Shown: positions 43,167 to 52,053, counted from the first letter of the stretch. The stretch is 64,000 nt of DNA from Candidatus Endomicrobium macrotermitis (GCA_031271405.1 JAISVT010000023.1:1-64000); one strand, 5' to 3'. The notes: generated by a model not told the origin, from the letters alone. Numbers and translations are program-made.

Positions 43167-43196
43167 TTGGAAATACGGAACTTTATTTAATACAAT
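43167..43196 (+). promoter_or_regulatory. Promoter of the CsgG/FlgT-like gene
   Basis: TTGGAA (43167-43172), an 18-base spacer and TACAAT (43191-43196). An orphan AAGGAGG at 43206-43212 follows the expected start without an ATG, GTG or TTG at proper distance. Confidence 0.5.
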
Positions 43197-43311
43197 GTCT
43201 TTAGCAAGGAGGTATTAACCTTTATAAATTCTGTTTAACCTAAACGCGCGATTGAAAGAGTTTATGAAGCTAAAGGCGCTTTTTGCAGAAAACTACAAAA
43301 AGGAATACCTT

Positions 43312-44112
43312 ATGAAAAAATTACTATTCATTTGCGCATTGGTATTTTTAGCAGTAAATTCGTACGCAAGGGACAATATAGCCGTAATTCCGTTCGAAAG
43401 CGATAAAAACGACGCGTCCACCCTTTCTCTGACAAAATTTGCCGAACAAGAGGTCATTTCGGTTTTGAACAATTCCGGCCGTTTTATTGTGACCGAACAC
43501 TATGACCCGGCCGCGGCAGCTGCGGCAGCCGAAACCGGCGATACCGAAAACGCAAACGTAATAAAATTTATTGTCTCCGGAAAAATATCCAATGTCAGTT
43601 ATAACAGCGTATGGAAAGCCGATCTTCAGGGCAAAGCCCGCCAGGTAGCAAACGCATTTATAGAATTTCAGATAAAAATAACGCAGGTTTCAAACGGAAC
43701 CATACTTCTTTTAAAAACTTACGATATTAAAAACGGCGCCTGGTTTAACCCTTTATCGCCCGATCTCGGTCGCGACACTCTTTTGCTGACTTTGCTGGCA
43801 AAAAACTTTGAGAAAACGATTTCGGAGGATATTTTATCCGCTTTTTCCATAGAAGGCACTCTTCTTTCCATAGACAGCAAAAAATCGGTCGTTATAGACA
43901 TAGGCAGCGAACAAGGCGTTAAAAAAGGAATGAAATTTAACGTTGTTGTGACCGAAGAGAAAACCAATACCGCGGGAAAAGCGGTAAAAATGGTCAGGCG
44001 TATTGCAGAATTGAAAGCCTCGGAAGTTTCGGAAGAATCGACTGTGTGCAGAGTATCCGGAGCAAAAAGGCCGCTTGAAGAAGGAATGAGGGTCGTTTTG
44101 CTTACCGATTAA
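43312..44112 (+). CDS. Secreted protein with CsgG-like and FlgT C-like domains
   Basis: The 266-residue protein has a signal peptide (MKKLLFICALVFLAVNSYA). The N-terminal mature part (DNIAVIPFESDKNDASTLSLTKFAEQEVISVLNNSGRFIVTEH) resembles the CsgG/FlgT-M fold used by outer-membrane-associated assembly factors, and the C-terminal part (SVVIDIGSEQGVKKGMKFNVV) resembles a FlgT-C domain. The start at 43312 is preferred because AAAGGAA lies just upstream and the signal begins there. No curli or flagellar genes are adjacent, so the partner structure is unknown. Confidence 0.75.
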   Translation: MKKLLFICALVFLAVNSYARDNIAVIPFESDKNDASTLSLTKFAEQEVISVLNNSGRFIVTEHYDPAAAAAAAETGDTENANVIKFIVSGKISNVSYNSVWKADLQGKARQVANAFIEFQIKITQVSNGTILLLKTYDIKNGAWFNPLSPDLGRDTLLLTLLAKNFEKTISEDILSAFSIEGTLLSIDSKKSVVIDIGSEQGVKKGMKFNVVVTEEKTNTAGKAVKMVRRIAELKASEVSEESTVCRVSGAKRPLEEGMRVVLLTD

Positions 44113-44148
44113 AGATTTTATAAATTAACCGTAGGGCATATTAACAAG

Positions 44149-44195
44149 AATAAACGCAGGTTCGGATGAATACCGGATTGCGTTTATTTCTTTTT
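44149..44195 (+). terminator. Intrinsic terminator between convergent genes
   Basis: AATAAACGCA pairs with TGCGTTTATT (44149-44188), followed by TCTTTTT. It overlaps the last codons of mazG on the other strand. Confidence 0.75.
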
Positions 44196-44582
44196 GCCGG
44201 ATTTTTCTTTTGCTTTGACTTCTTTCCACATTATCTCTATGTCTTTTGTGGTTTTTACCTTATAATTTCCGAAAACGTGCGGGTGCCTGCGTATAAGTTT
44301 TTTATTTAACGTGCTTATGACGGCAGCTATGTCGAAATTTTTGTTTTCTTTGGCGATTTGAGCGTGGAATACGACCTGCAAAAGCACGTCGCCGAGCTCT
44401 TCCTCAATATTTTTTACGTCTTTTTTACGAACGGCTTTTTGCAGTTCTTTCGATTCTTCGATCAAATATTTGACCAAAGATTCGTGCGTCTGCTCTTTAT
44501 CCCACAAACATCCGCCGTTTTCGGCGCGCAGCTTTGCCATAATATCCACAAGCTTCTCAAATTCCCTCAAGTACTTTTTCAT
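44184..44582 (-). CDS. mazG: MazG-family nucleoside triphosphate pyrophosphohydrolase
   Basis: The 132-residue protein has one MazG domain: LRAENGGCLWDKEQTHESL, then the metal-binding EESKELQKAV and EEELGDVLLQVVFHAQIA. It should hydrolyse NTPs to NMP and PPi, removing aberrant or excess nucleotides. It is about half the length of the two-domain E. coli MazG, which is common for single-domain forms. The gene is followed upstream by a large hairpin repeat and comM. Confidence 0.9.
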   Translation of the reverse strand: MKKYLREFEKLVDIMAKLRAENGGCLWDKEQTHESLVKYLIEESKELQKAVRKKDVKNIEEELGDVLLQVVFHAQIAKENKNFDIAAVISTLNKKLIRRHPHVFGNYKVKTTKDIEIMWKEVKAKEKSGKKK

Positions 44583-44600
44583 TTTAAATCCTTTTTTAAA

Positions 44601-44713
44601 GGCAGAGTTAAGAGTTAAGAGCGGAGAGTTAAAATAACGTGTTTTTGCTTTTGCAAAAACCTAAAACAGGTTTCGGCTTTGCCTAAACACAATATTTTCA
44701 CTCTTCACTCTGC
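44601..44713. repeat. Composite hairpin repeat between comM and mazG
   Basis: Outer arms GGCAGAGTTAAGAGTTAAGAG and the opposed CACTCTTCACTCTGCC enclose GTTTTTGCttttGCAAAAAC (44640-44660) and a degraded GTTTCGGCtttGCCTAAAC. It belongs to the same family as the repeats of the por operon. Confidence 0.75.
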
Positions 44714-44715
44714 CT

Positions 44716-46233
44716 CTATCTGTCCAAAGAGCGGTACTGCACGGCTTCGGCAATATGCCCGCTTTTTATGATTTCACTGTTTTCCAAATCCGCTATGGTC
44801 CTTGCGACTTTTAATATTCTGTCATAAGCGCGCGCGGAAAAATTAAGTTTTTCTATAGCGTTTTTCAAAGTTTCTTCCGCTTTGGCGTCCAAAATGCAAA
44901 ACTTTTTTATGTCTTTTGCGCCCATTTGGGCATTTGCGTGTATTTTAGACTTTTCAAACCGCCCGGTTTGTTTCTCTCTGGCTTTTACGACCCGTTTTCT
45001 TATTTCCGCGGAACTTTCTCCCGAAGAATTCATTTGCGAAAGCTCGGAAACTTTAAGCGCCGGAACTTCTATGTGTATGTCTATCCTGTCAAGCAAAGGC
45101 CCCGATATTTTATTTCTGTATTTTTGCACCTGATACGGGCTGCACACGCATTCTTTTTCCCTGTGCCCCAAATTTCCGCACGGACAGGGGTTCATCGCCG
45201 CGACAAGCATAAACGATGCGGGAAAAGTTATGCTGTTTTTAGCGCGCGATACGGAGATATGCTTATCTTCCAAAGGCTGCCTTAATATTTCCAAAGCGTC
45301 CCTGCGGAATTCCGCAAATTCGTCAAGAAACAAAACTCCGTTATGGGCTAAACTCACCTCTCCCGGTTTGGGGTAAGCACCGCCGCCCGCCAATGCCGCG
45401 GCGGAAGCGGTATGATGAGGGTTTCTGAAAGCTCTTTGTTTTATGAGACCGCCGGAAAAACCGTGACCCGAAGCAGACCAGATTTTTGTAGTTTCTACGG
45501 ACTCTTCGAAAGACATAGGGGGCAAAATCGCGGAAATTCTTTTAGCTATCATGGTTTTACCGGAACCCGGAGGCCCGGACATTATTATGTTATGGCTTCC
45601 CGCGGCGGCTATTTCAACGGCTCTTCTTGCCGCAAGCTGTCCTTTGATATCGGAAAAATCGTATTCGTTTTCAAAAAATCCGTCAAAACCGCCCGCATCG
45701 TATGAAAACGGTTCAGATGCGGTTTCGCCGTTGATAAATTTTACGGCATCCGAAAGGTTTTTAAAAGGATAAACGTTTATGTCTTTGGCTACCGCGGCTT
45801 CTTCCCTGTTTGAATAAGGAACTATAAAATTTTCAAGCCCGTTTTTCTTAAGCCCTAAAGCTATCGGAAGAACGCCTTTGACTTTTCTTACCGAACCGTC
45901 CAGAGCCAATTCCCCCGCCGCGCAAAAACGTTTCAATTTTTCTTTTTTTATTTTTCCGCACGCGGATAAAATCCCCAAAGCTATGGGCAAATCAAAAGCC
46001 CCGCCTTCTTTTTTAACGTCCGCGGGGGCAAGGTTTACGGTAATTTTTTTGGAAGGAAAATCGAAACCGGAATTTTTTAAAGCGGCTATTACCCTGTCGC
46101 GGGATTCTTTTACGGCTGCGTCCGGCAGGCCGACTATTGAAAAAACCGGCATTCCCGAAGATATGTAAGTTTCAATTTCAATTAAACTCGCGTCTATGCC
46201 GTTAATCGCGGCGGAATAAACAAGGGATATCAT
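44716..46233 (-). CDS. comM: ComM/YifB-type AAA+ Mg-chelatase-like protein
   Basis: The 505-residue protein has the N-terminal Lon-protease-like fold (GIDASLIEIETYISSGMPVFSIVGLPDAAVKESRDRV), a Mg-chelatase AAA+ domain with Walker A (GPPGSGKT, about 213-220), Walker B (LFLDEFAEF), sensor residues, a four-Cys site (CPCGNLGHREKECVC) and a C-terminal lid domain (LNFSARAYDRILKVARTIADLE). ComM helps branch migration of recombination intermediates during natural transformation in some bacteria; the role here is inferred. It is downstream of the hemerythrin gene by eight bases. Confidence 0.93.
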   Translation of the reverse strand: MISLVYSAAINGIDASLIEIETYISSGMPVFSIVGLPDAAVKESRDRVIAALKNSGFDFPSKKITVNLAPADVKKEGGAFDLPIALGILSACGKIKKEKLKRFCAAGELALDGSVRKVKGVLPIALGLKKNGLENFIVPYSNREEAAVAKDINVYPFKNLSDAVKFINGETASEPFSYDAGGFDGFFENEYDFSDIKGQLAARRAVEIAAAGSHNIIMSGPPGSGKTMIAKRISAILPPMSFEESVETTKIWSASGHGFSGGLIKQRAFRNPHHTASAAALAGGGAYPKPGEVSLAHNGVLFLDEFAEFRRDALEILRQPLEDKHISVSRAKNSITFPASFMLVAAMNPCPCGNLGHREKECVCSPYQVQKYRNKISGPLLDRIDIHIEVPALKVSELSQMNSSGESSAEIRKRVVKAREKQTGRFEKSKIHANAQMGAKDIKKFCILDAKAEETLKNAIEKLNFSARAYDRILKVARTIADLENSEIIKSGHIAEAVQYRSLDR

Positions 46234-46241
46234 ACAAGCTT

Positions 46242-46664
46242 CTATTCTTCCTGTTTTAACAATTTGACGGATTGTATGTGAGCGGCCATTTTAAAATCAT
46301 CGCCCTTTATGTGATTGACAAGCCAGTCCGCCACAGACTGTATTATAATTTCCAAAAGAGAGTCGCTGTATCCTTCTTTTTCAAGGCGCGATACAAAATC
46401 GCTCACGGTATTTTTAAAATCGCGGTGATACATTTTATGGTTTAAGATATCGTAATAATCATATTCTTCCTGAAGTTTTTCTTCATCCGCGAAATGCTTA
46501 ACGACATAAGCTCTCAAAAATTCTATCGCTTTGTCAAGTTCGGCGAGGTTTTTGCCGTTTTGGTAAACGCCGATCAGATTATTGAGCATTGCAAATAATT
46601 CTTTATGCTGCTTATCTATTATCTCGTTGCCGGTTTCCAAATCGCTGTTCCATTGGTATTTCAT
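46242..46664 (-). CDS. Bacteriohemerythrin
   Basis: The 140-residue single-domain protein has the di-iron oxygen-binding ligands of the hemerythrin family: IDKQHKELF, HFADEEKLQEEY, HKMYHRDF and WLVNHIKGDD. Bacterial forms bind O2 for sensing, transport or detoxification; in an anaerobe with PFOR, removal or sensing of oxygen is plausible. AGGAGACA precedes the ATG. It lies in the run MBL-TPR-membrane protein-hemerythrin-comM. Confidence 0.93.
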   Translation of the reverse strand: MKYQWNSDLETGNEIIDKQHKELFAMLNNLIGVYQNGKNLAELDKAIEFLRAYVVKHFADEEKLQEEYDYYDILNHKMYHRDFKNTVSDFVSRLEKEGYSDSLLEIIIQSVADWLVNHIKGDDFKMAAHIQSVKLLKQEE

Positions 46665-46693
46665 ATTTGTCTCCTTTACCCAAGTAAATATGC

Positions 46694-47020
46694 TCAGTAT
46701 TCTATCATCTTAAAAAATATGAAAAAAACCGCCGCGTAGCTTAAAACCGTGAAAACGATCCAAAATATTTCTGCAAGTTTTCTTTTGGCCGGCTTTTTAA
46801 AAATACCGCAGCTTGCCGCGTACGTAATTTTAATCAAAAAGGAAATTATGACGGCGGCAAGAAAACAAACCGCCGCTATTAACGCGAAAATTACGAGCGA
46901 CCCGGTAAAAAAACCGGACATAATTCCGGTAAGTACAAGCTGCTTGGCTACAAAATAATGCAAAGCCGCGCTCATCAGGTATAAAACCGCGATAAAAACC
47001 AACTTTTTGTTATAAAACAT
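46694..47020 (-). CDS. Small three-span membrane protein of unknown function
   Basis: The 108-residue protein is almost entirely hydrophobic, with segments KLVFIAVLYLMSAALHYFVA, VIFALIAAVCFLAAVIISFLI and IFWIVFTVLSYAAVFFIFF. A basic linker (FKKPAKRKLAE) precedes the last one. It starts two bases after the stop of the TPR gene, so it is translated as part of that operon. No family is recognised. Confidence 0.7.
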   Translation of the reverse strand: MFYNKKLVFIAVLYLMSAALHYFVAKQLVLTGIMSGFFTGSLVIFALIAAVCFLAAVIISFLIKITYAASCGIFKKPAKRKLAEIFWIVFTVLSYAAVFFIFFKMIEY

Positions 47021-47022
47021 TT

Positions 47023-48057
47023 TTACATTAACTCCGTTAAATCTATTCCCATATTTTTCAATTCATAAACGGCATCGTCGCTGCCGCGGTAAGCCGCTCT
47101 TTTGAAATGTTCCGCGGCTTCGTTTTTCTTTCCGGCGTCTTTATAGGCCATACCCAGAAGAAAATTGGCTTTATCGCTGTCGGGGTCGATTTCCAAAGCC
47201 TTAAAAGCCCAAAAAACCGCGTTGTCAAAATCCGCGCCGTCATAATAAAGCTGCCCTATTTTTATATAGGGAACTATGTAATCGGGTTCTATGTCCATGA
47301 CTTTTTTATATTCAAGCAAAGCGGCGTCTTTATTGTTCATTTTTAAATACATATCGCCCAGATTGCAATATGCCGCGGAAAAAGAACCGTTATGGTCTAT
47401 AGCCCTTTTATAATAGTCCGCGGCCTCTTTATATCTCTCCTCTTCCCTGAAAGTATGCCCTATCAGATTATAAAAACCCGCCTGATTGAATTTGCCGGTA
47501 AGCAGCGCCATCCTGTACCAGGCGCGCGCGTTTTCCTGCATGCCGCAGTTGCGGTAACTTAAACCTATAAGAAGATAAGCGTTTTCCGTGTCCGGAGACA
47601 AATCGACTGATTTTTCAAGATATTTTACAGCCTGAAAAAATTTGTCGGAACTGTTCGATCCGGCCGCTTTTTGATAATAGGCATTGCCTATGGAATAATA
47701 AGTTTCGGCGTTAAAAGGATCAATTTCCGAGGAAAGCTGTAAAATTTTTACTGCGGAATCGTAATTGCCGAGTTTTAAAAGGGAGGAACCGTAATTTCTG
47801 AAAACTTCCGAACCGCTTGCGCCTAACTCCACGGCTTTATCGTAATATTTTGCCGCCATAAAATACTGTTCTTTTATGTAGTAGTCGTTGGCTCTTTGCA
47901 AAATAACGTCTTGGGAGTAACTTTTATTTTTGACAGCATAAACGATACAACAGGCCAAAATGAAACACAACGTCAAAATAACGCTGATTTTGAAGTTTTT
48001 ATCGGGTTTCTTTTTAGGTAATGCCGCTTTCGCGTGCGCCGACGATTTCACAGGCAT
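47023..48057 (-). CDS. Membrane-anchored TPR-repeat protein
   Basis: The 344-residue protein has one N-terminal membrane segment (ISVILTLCFILACCIVYAV, about 24-42), then about seven to eight tetratricopeptide repeats (YYIKEQYFMAAKYYDKAVELGAS, YSIGNAYYQKA, GLSYRNCGMQENARAWYRMALL, GDMYLKMNNKDAALLEYKKVMDIEPDY, GMAYKDAGKKNEAAEHFKRA). It probably serves as a scaffold on the periplasmic side of the inner membrane. It begins eight bases after the exported MBL-fold gene. Confidence 0.85.
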   Translation of the reverse strand: MPVKSSAHAKAALPKKKPDKNFKISVILTLCFILACCIVYAVKNKSYSQDVILQRANDYYIKEQYFMAAKYYDKAVELGASGSEVFRNYGSSLLKLGNYDSAVKILQLSSEIDPFNAETYYSIGNAYYQKAAGSNSSDKFFQAVKYLEKSVDLSPDTENAYLLIGLSYRNCGMQENARAWYRMALLTGKFNQAGFYNLIGHTFREEERYKEAADYYKRAIDHNGSFSAAYCNLGDMYLKMNNKDAALLEYKKVMDIEPDYIVPYIKIGQLYYDGADFDNAVFWAFKALEIDPDSDKANFLLGMAYKDAGKKNEAAEHFKRAAYRGSDDAVYELKNMGIDLTELM

Positions 48058-48065
48058 CGCTTTTA

Positions 48066-49643
48066 TTATAGGGCACCGTTCAAAATTTCACAATCTATTT
48101 TTTCTTCAGCCTGCGGCCTGAAGACGTTTTTATATCCGCTTCGTTTAAAAGACTTCAGAGCGGCCGAAGAGCTTTTTTCATCGGAATGCGTCAAAAATAT
48201 TTTCGCGGTTTTATCTTGGTTCGCAAACCATTTTTTAAGCATGTCAAAATCCGGATGGTCTGAAAATATCTCGTACTTTTTTATCTTAGCGTGCGTTTTT
48301 AAGCCGTCTATGTTTTTACCGGAAAGAAGTTTCCCCGCATTGCTTGACGGACTCACGTAATTTACCGACATAATAAAAACGCCGTCTTCGGGAACCAGCT
48401 TCGAAACAAGCCCTGCCGACATCCCTTTGTCCATATCGCCGCTTGAAGAGAACAGTATCATCTGCGTGTCGTAGCGCCTTACCGGCTGGAGCTTCGCGTT
48501 TTCAGGCATAATGGTTCCGTTTTTATAAACGTCTTCTACAAACCAATTTCCGCTTTTTTTATCCAGTTCTTTCTGATACGCGATTGTTACCGCGTTGGCG
48601 CTCGGGGAAACGGAATATATCGGTATTTCTTTTGAAAGTTCTTTCGAGTCCTGCATAAGTTTAAGTTCGTACAGCACTTTCTGCGTTCTGTTAAGCGACA
48701 GCGCCGGGATCCAGACTATTTTGCCTTTTGACAAGGCGTCAGACAAATCTTTATGAAAAACCTTAAAGCCTTTTTTAGAAAATTTTTCTTTTTTTTCGGC
48801 GTAAGTCGATTCCGTAAAAATAATGTCCGCTTTTTCCGGAACGTCAAACATTCCCGTAAGTTTGGAATAACCGCTGCCCAAATCTCCAGAAAACAGTATT
48901 TTTCTGTCATTTATTTCAAACAATACGCTGGCGGAGCCGGGAATATGCGCGGCGTTTATAAATTTAAACTTTACCGTGTCCGAAGACGAAGTTTCCGGAA
49001 ACGGCGTTTCTTCGCCGTACTCTTTCGTTATAAAAAACTTTTCTATGCCCTCCGCCTCTTTCGCGCTGCATTCTTTGCAAAGCCTGAAAGACGCACCTTC
49101 TTTTTTTTCGATTTCGGACAGCGGCATAATTTTTGCCGATTCGCCGGCGCTTTTTATATTCCTTCTGCAATTATCGGTCCAGTGTATTACCGCGCTTTTG
49201 CCGGAATCAACGGATTTATTTCTTTGGCTCTGCGACCAAAACCATTTTCTTTCTATAAGGTCAAGGCCGTTTCTTTCCCTGAAAAGAAGAAGCGCAAGCT
49301 CTTTTGTAGCCTGCGTGGAGTAAATATTTCCTTTAAAACCTTTGTTTATCAAAAGAGGAATCCTGCCGGAATGGTCTAAATGCGCGTGGGTCAAAATCAA
49401 AGCGTCCGCGTTTATAAGTTCTTCGGGCATATAAAAATTTTGGGAATCGTGATTTCCCTCTCCGGCTCCGGTTTCCATAAAAATCCCGCAGTCGATTATT
49501 ATCTTTTTTCCGTCCGCTTCAAGCAAAAAACAACTGCCAGAAACAATGCCCGCACCGCCGTAAGGCGTTACGGTTGTTTCCGCAGACGAAAAAGATACGC
49601 AAAATATGGCAAATAATACCGCAAACGCCGCTGCTTTTTTCAT
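48066..49643 (-). CDS. Exported metallo-beta-lactamase/beta-CASP nuclease-fold protein
   Basis: The protein (about 525 residues) begins with a signal peptide (MKKAAAFAVLFAIFCVSFSSA), unusual for a beta-CASP protein. The MBL core is complete: THAHLDHSG (HxHxDH), NAAHIPGSAS, FSGDLG; the beta-CASP region has FTESTYA, WIPALSLNRTQKVLYEL, IFSDHPDFDMLKKW (motif B-like His) and THSDEKSSSAALKSF (motif C-like His). Family members act on RNA or DNA (RNase J, CPSF73, YsiC-like). An insertion (about 135-205) contains CKEC. I prefer the ATG at 49643 to an upstream TTG since GGGG lies next to it. It heads an operon with TPR, membrane and hemerythrin genes. Substrate in the periplasm is unknown. Confidence 0.85.
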   Translation of the reverse strand: MKKAAAFAVLFAIFCVSFSSAETTVTPYGGAGIVSGSCFLLEADGKKIIIDCGIFMETGAGEGNHDSQNFYMPEELINADALILTHAHLDHSGRIPLLINKGFKGNIYSTQATKELALLLFRERNGLDLIERKWFWSQSQRNKSVDSGKSAVIHWTDNCRRNIKSAGESAKIMPLSEIEKKEGASFRLCKECSAKEAEGIEKFFITKEYGEETPFPETSSSDTVKFKFINAAHIPGSASVLFEINDRKILFSGDLGSGYSKLTGMFDVPEKADIIFTESTYAEKKEKFSKKGFKVFHKDLSDALSKGKIVWIPALSLNRTQKVLYELKLMQDSKELSKEIPIYSVSPSANAVTIAYQKELDKKSGNWFVEDVYKNGTIMPENAKLQPVRRYDTQMILFSSSGDMDKGMSAGLVSKLVPEDGVFIMSVNYVSPSSNAGKLLSGKNIDGLKTHAKIKKYEIFSDHPDFDMLKKWFANQDKTAKIFLTHSDEKSSSAALKSFKRSGYKNVFRPQAEEKIDCEILNGAL

Positions 49644-49733
49644 AAACCCCAAAATAATTTACAAAGTACAATCGACAAATTTAACGGCTGATATAAAATT
49701 TTTATTTCATATCCCCGTTGTTCTTTGCCGTTA

Positions 49734-51380
49734 TCACATTTTCTCGGGAGCCGAAACGCCGAGCAGGCCTAAGCCGTTTTTAATTATTACGCAAACCGCT
49801 TCTATGAGTTTTAATCTTGCCGAAGTCAAAGCGGAATCGTCGCTTAAAACGCGGCATTTTTCGTAAAATTTATGATAGGTATCGGCAAGTTCGATTAAAT
49901 ACGCGGTAAAGTGATGCGGGCTCATTGTTTTTTCGCATAATGCCAAAGTGTCGCAGAAAGCGGCAAGCTGTTTTATCAAAACTCTCTCTTCTTTTGTGCC
50001 GAGCAAAGACAAGTCCGGGTTTTCGTTTATGTCGGTTCTGTTTTTGCTTTCCCTGAAAATGGAATTGCAGCGGGCATTCACGTACTGCACGTAAAACACG
50101 GGATTTTCGCTTGACTGCTTTTTTGCAAGCTCCAAATCGAAATCCAGTTGGGAGTCCGGGGCGCGAAGCAGAAAGAAAAAACGGCACGCGTCTTTGCCGA
50201 CTTCGTCAATAACCTCTTTTAACGTTATGAATTCCCCGCTACGCGTGGACATCGCGGCGGGCTGCCCGTTTCTCACCAGAGAAACAAGCTGGTACAAAAT
50301 AATTTTCAAAGCCTCTTTCGGAAAGCCCAGCATCTGCACGCAGGCGTTGATTCTCGCCACATAGCCGTGATGGTCGGCTCCCCAAAGGTTCACGAGTTTT
50401 GTAAAACCTCTTTCAAACTTGTTTTTGTGATAAGCTACGTCCGAAGCCAGATAAGTGTACCTGCCGTCCGAACGCTTAAGCACCCTGTCTTTGTCATCGC
50501 CGAATTTTGCCGAAGCAAGCCAAAGCGCGCCGTCCTTTAAATAAGCGTCGCCTTTGGACAAAAGATATTCGCAAGCCCTGTCAACGGCCGTCTTTCCTTC
50601 GGAGTCTTTATCGAAAGCGATAGTCCCTTCGGAAAACCAGTTGTCGAATTCTACTGCAAAATCTTTCAAATCGCTTTCTATCGTTGCAAGAATGTCTTTT
50701 ACCGCTTCTTTTTTAAAATCTGTTTCTTCGATGCTCTTGCCTTCGCTTATAAGCCTTTTTGCAATGTCTTTTATATAATCGCCCTGATAGTGATCCGGCG
50801 GAAAGGGGACTTCGTTACCCTTTAATTGCAAGTACCTTACTTTAACGGACTCGGCTAAAACGAGCATTTGGTTTCCGACGTCGTTTAAATAATACTCTTT
50901 TGAAACGTCATAACCCAGATGTTTCAAAACTCTCGAAAGCGAATCGCCTATCGCAGCCCCGCGGCCGTGGCCTATATGCAAAGGGCCCGTCGGGTTTGCC
51001 GATACGAATTCCGCCATAATTTTTTCTTTGCCGTTCGTTTCTTTTGCGCCGTATTTGTCTTTTTCGGAAATAATCTTTCGCAGTTCTTCAAAAAGAACTT
51101 CGTTTTTTATATGAAGGTTTATAAAGCCGGCTCCGGCGATTTCGGCTTTGTTTACAAAGGCGCTTAAATCTTTCAAAATTAAATCTATGATTTCCGCGGC
51201 GGCGGTTCTCGGGTTGGATTTTATTTTTTTAGCCAAAAGCATAGCCGCGTTTACGGCAAAGTCGGCGTCTATGTTTTTCGGCGGCTCTTCCACCGAGAAA
51301 ACAAAGTTTTCAACGCCTTTTTCTTTTGCGTATTTTCCGATAATTTCTTCAAGTTTTTCCGTAAGCTGTTGTTTGATCAT
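49734..51380 (-). CDS. argS: Arginyl-tRNA synthetase
   Basis: The 548-residue class I synthetase has an N-terminal Add1 tRNA-binding domain, the EFVSANPTGPLHIGHGRGAAIGD signature (HIGH motif about 122), a KMS-like region replaced as in many ArgRS by AMSTRSGEFITL, and the DALR anticodon-binding domain at the C terminus (TAYLIELADTYHKFYEKCRVL). A gap of about 90 bases separates it from the exported MBL gene downstream. Confidence 0.97.
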   Translation of the reverse strand: MIKQQLTEKLEEIIGKYAKEKGVENFVFSVEEPPKNIDADFAVNAAMLLAKKIKSNPRTAAAEIIDLILKDLSAFVNKAEIAGAGFINLHIKNEVLFEELRKIISEKDKYGAKETNGKEKIMAEFVSANPTGPLHIGHGRGAAIGDSLSRVLKHLGYDVSKEYYLNDVGNQMLVLAESVKVRYLQLKGNEVPFPPDHYQGDYIKDIAKRLISEGKSIEETDFKKEAVKDILATIESDLKDFAVEFDNWFSEGTIAFDKDSEGKTAVDRACEYLLSKGDAYLKDGALWLASAKFGDDKDRVLKRSDGRYTYLASDVAYHKNKFERGFTKLVNLWGADHHGYVARINACVQMLGFPKEALKIILYQLVSLVRNGQPAAMSTRSGEFITLKEVIDEVGKDACRFFFLLRAPDSQLDFDLELAKKQSSENPVFYVQYVNARCNSIFRESKNRTDINENPDLSLLGTKEERVLIKQLAAFCDTLALCEKTMSPHHFTAYLIELADTYHKFYEKCRVLSDDSALTSARLKLIEAVCVIIKNGLGLLGVSAPEKM

Positions 51381-51429
51381 TTTTGTTTTCCGTTATTATT
51401 TTCTCTTATTACTAACCGCGTTTGTCATT

Positions 51430-51523
51430 AACCTATCCTCATATGTCTTAAATATGGATACCGTTTTTCAACGGTATGACGGCAAAAAGCCGTACACTTC
51501 ACGCTGCCGGCTCCTGACTGCCG
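51430..51523. repeat. Pair of hairpins downstream of nitroreductase
   Basis: ATACCGTTtttcAACGGTAT (51458-51477) is followed directly by ACGGCaaaaaGCCGT (51479-51493). The layout resembles the intergenic palindromes of the form TGGATCCCGG...CCGGGATGACGG found in many genomes. It may also terminate the nitroreductase transcript. Confidence 0.5.
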
Positions 51524-52024
51524 TTATCCCCACTTCTCGTACTTTATCTTTTCCGGCTGCCATCCGTTTTTGGGCGGATTATTGTCCGCGGATTTCCCTA
51601 TTACCACAAGCGCAAACGGCTTTATGTTTTCCGGCAGTTCAAACAGCTTTGAAAACTCCGACATACGCCCTTCGTTTCCGTAAATTCCGCACCATACCGA
51701 ACCGTACCCTTTAGCCGTTGCGGCAAGAAGCATATTCTGCGCTGCGGCGCCGCAATCCTGCGGAAGGTAATTTTCAAAAACGATGTCCGCGTCTCCTACA
51801 ATCAAAACCGCCGCCGGAGCTTCGAGAACCATCTGCGCCGCCCTGTGAATTTGGGCGATTTTTTTGTGCGTTTCTTTATCTTTCACCACTATAAACGAAA
51901 AACACCTCGTATTTCTTGCCGTAGGGGCGGACATCGCGGCTTTTAAAATATAATTTAAATCTTCTTCTTTGACTTCGTCTTTCGTATATTTTCTTACGCT
52001 TTTTCTCTCAAGCAAAATATCCAT
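51524..52024 (-). CDS. Nitroreductase-family protein
   Basis: The 166-residue protein starts DILLERKSVRKYTKDEVKEEDLNYILKAAMSAPTARNTRCFSFIVV, the FMN-binding N terminus of the nitroreductase family, and has PQDCGAAAQNMLLAATAKGYGSVWCGIYG and FALVVIGKS. I chose 52024 because CGGAGG lies seven bases upstream; the longer in-frame version overlaps this site. It is a divergent paralogue of the enzyme at 26432-26998. Substrate unknown. Confidence 0.88.
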   Translation of the reverse strand: MDILLERKSVRKYTKDEVKEEDLNYILKAAMSAPTARNTRCFSFIVVKDKETHKKIAQIHRAAQMVLEAPAAVLIVGDADIVFENYLPQDCGAAAQNMLLAATAKGYGSVWCGIYGNEGRMSEFSKLFELPENIKPFALVVIGKSADNNPPKNGWQPEKIKYEKWG

Positions 52025-52053
52025 TTTGACCTCCGTTTGAAGTTTTTTGCCTG

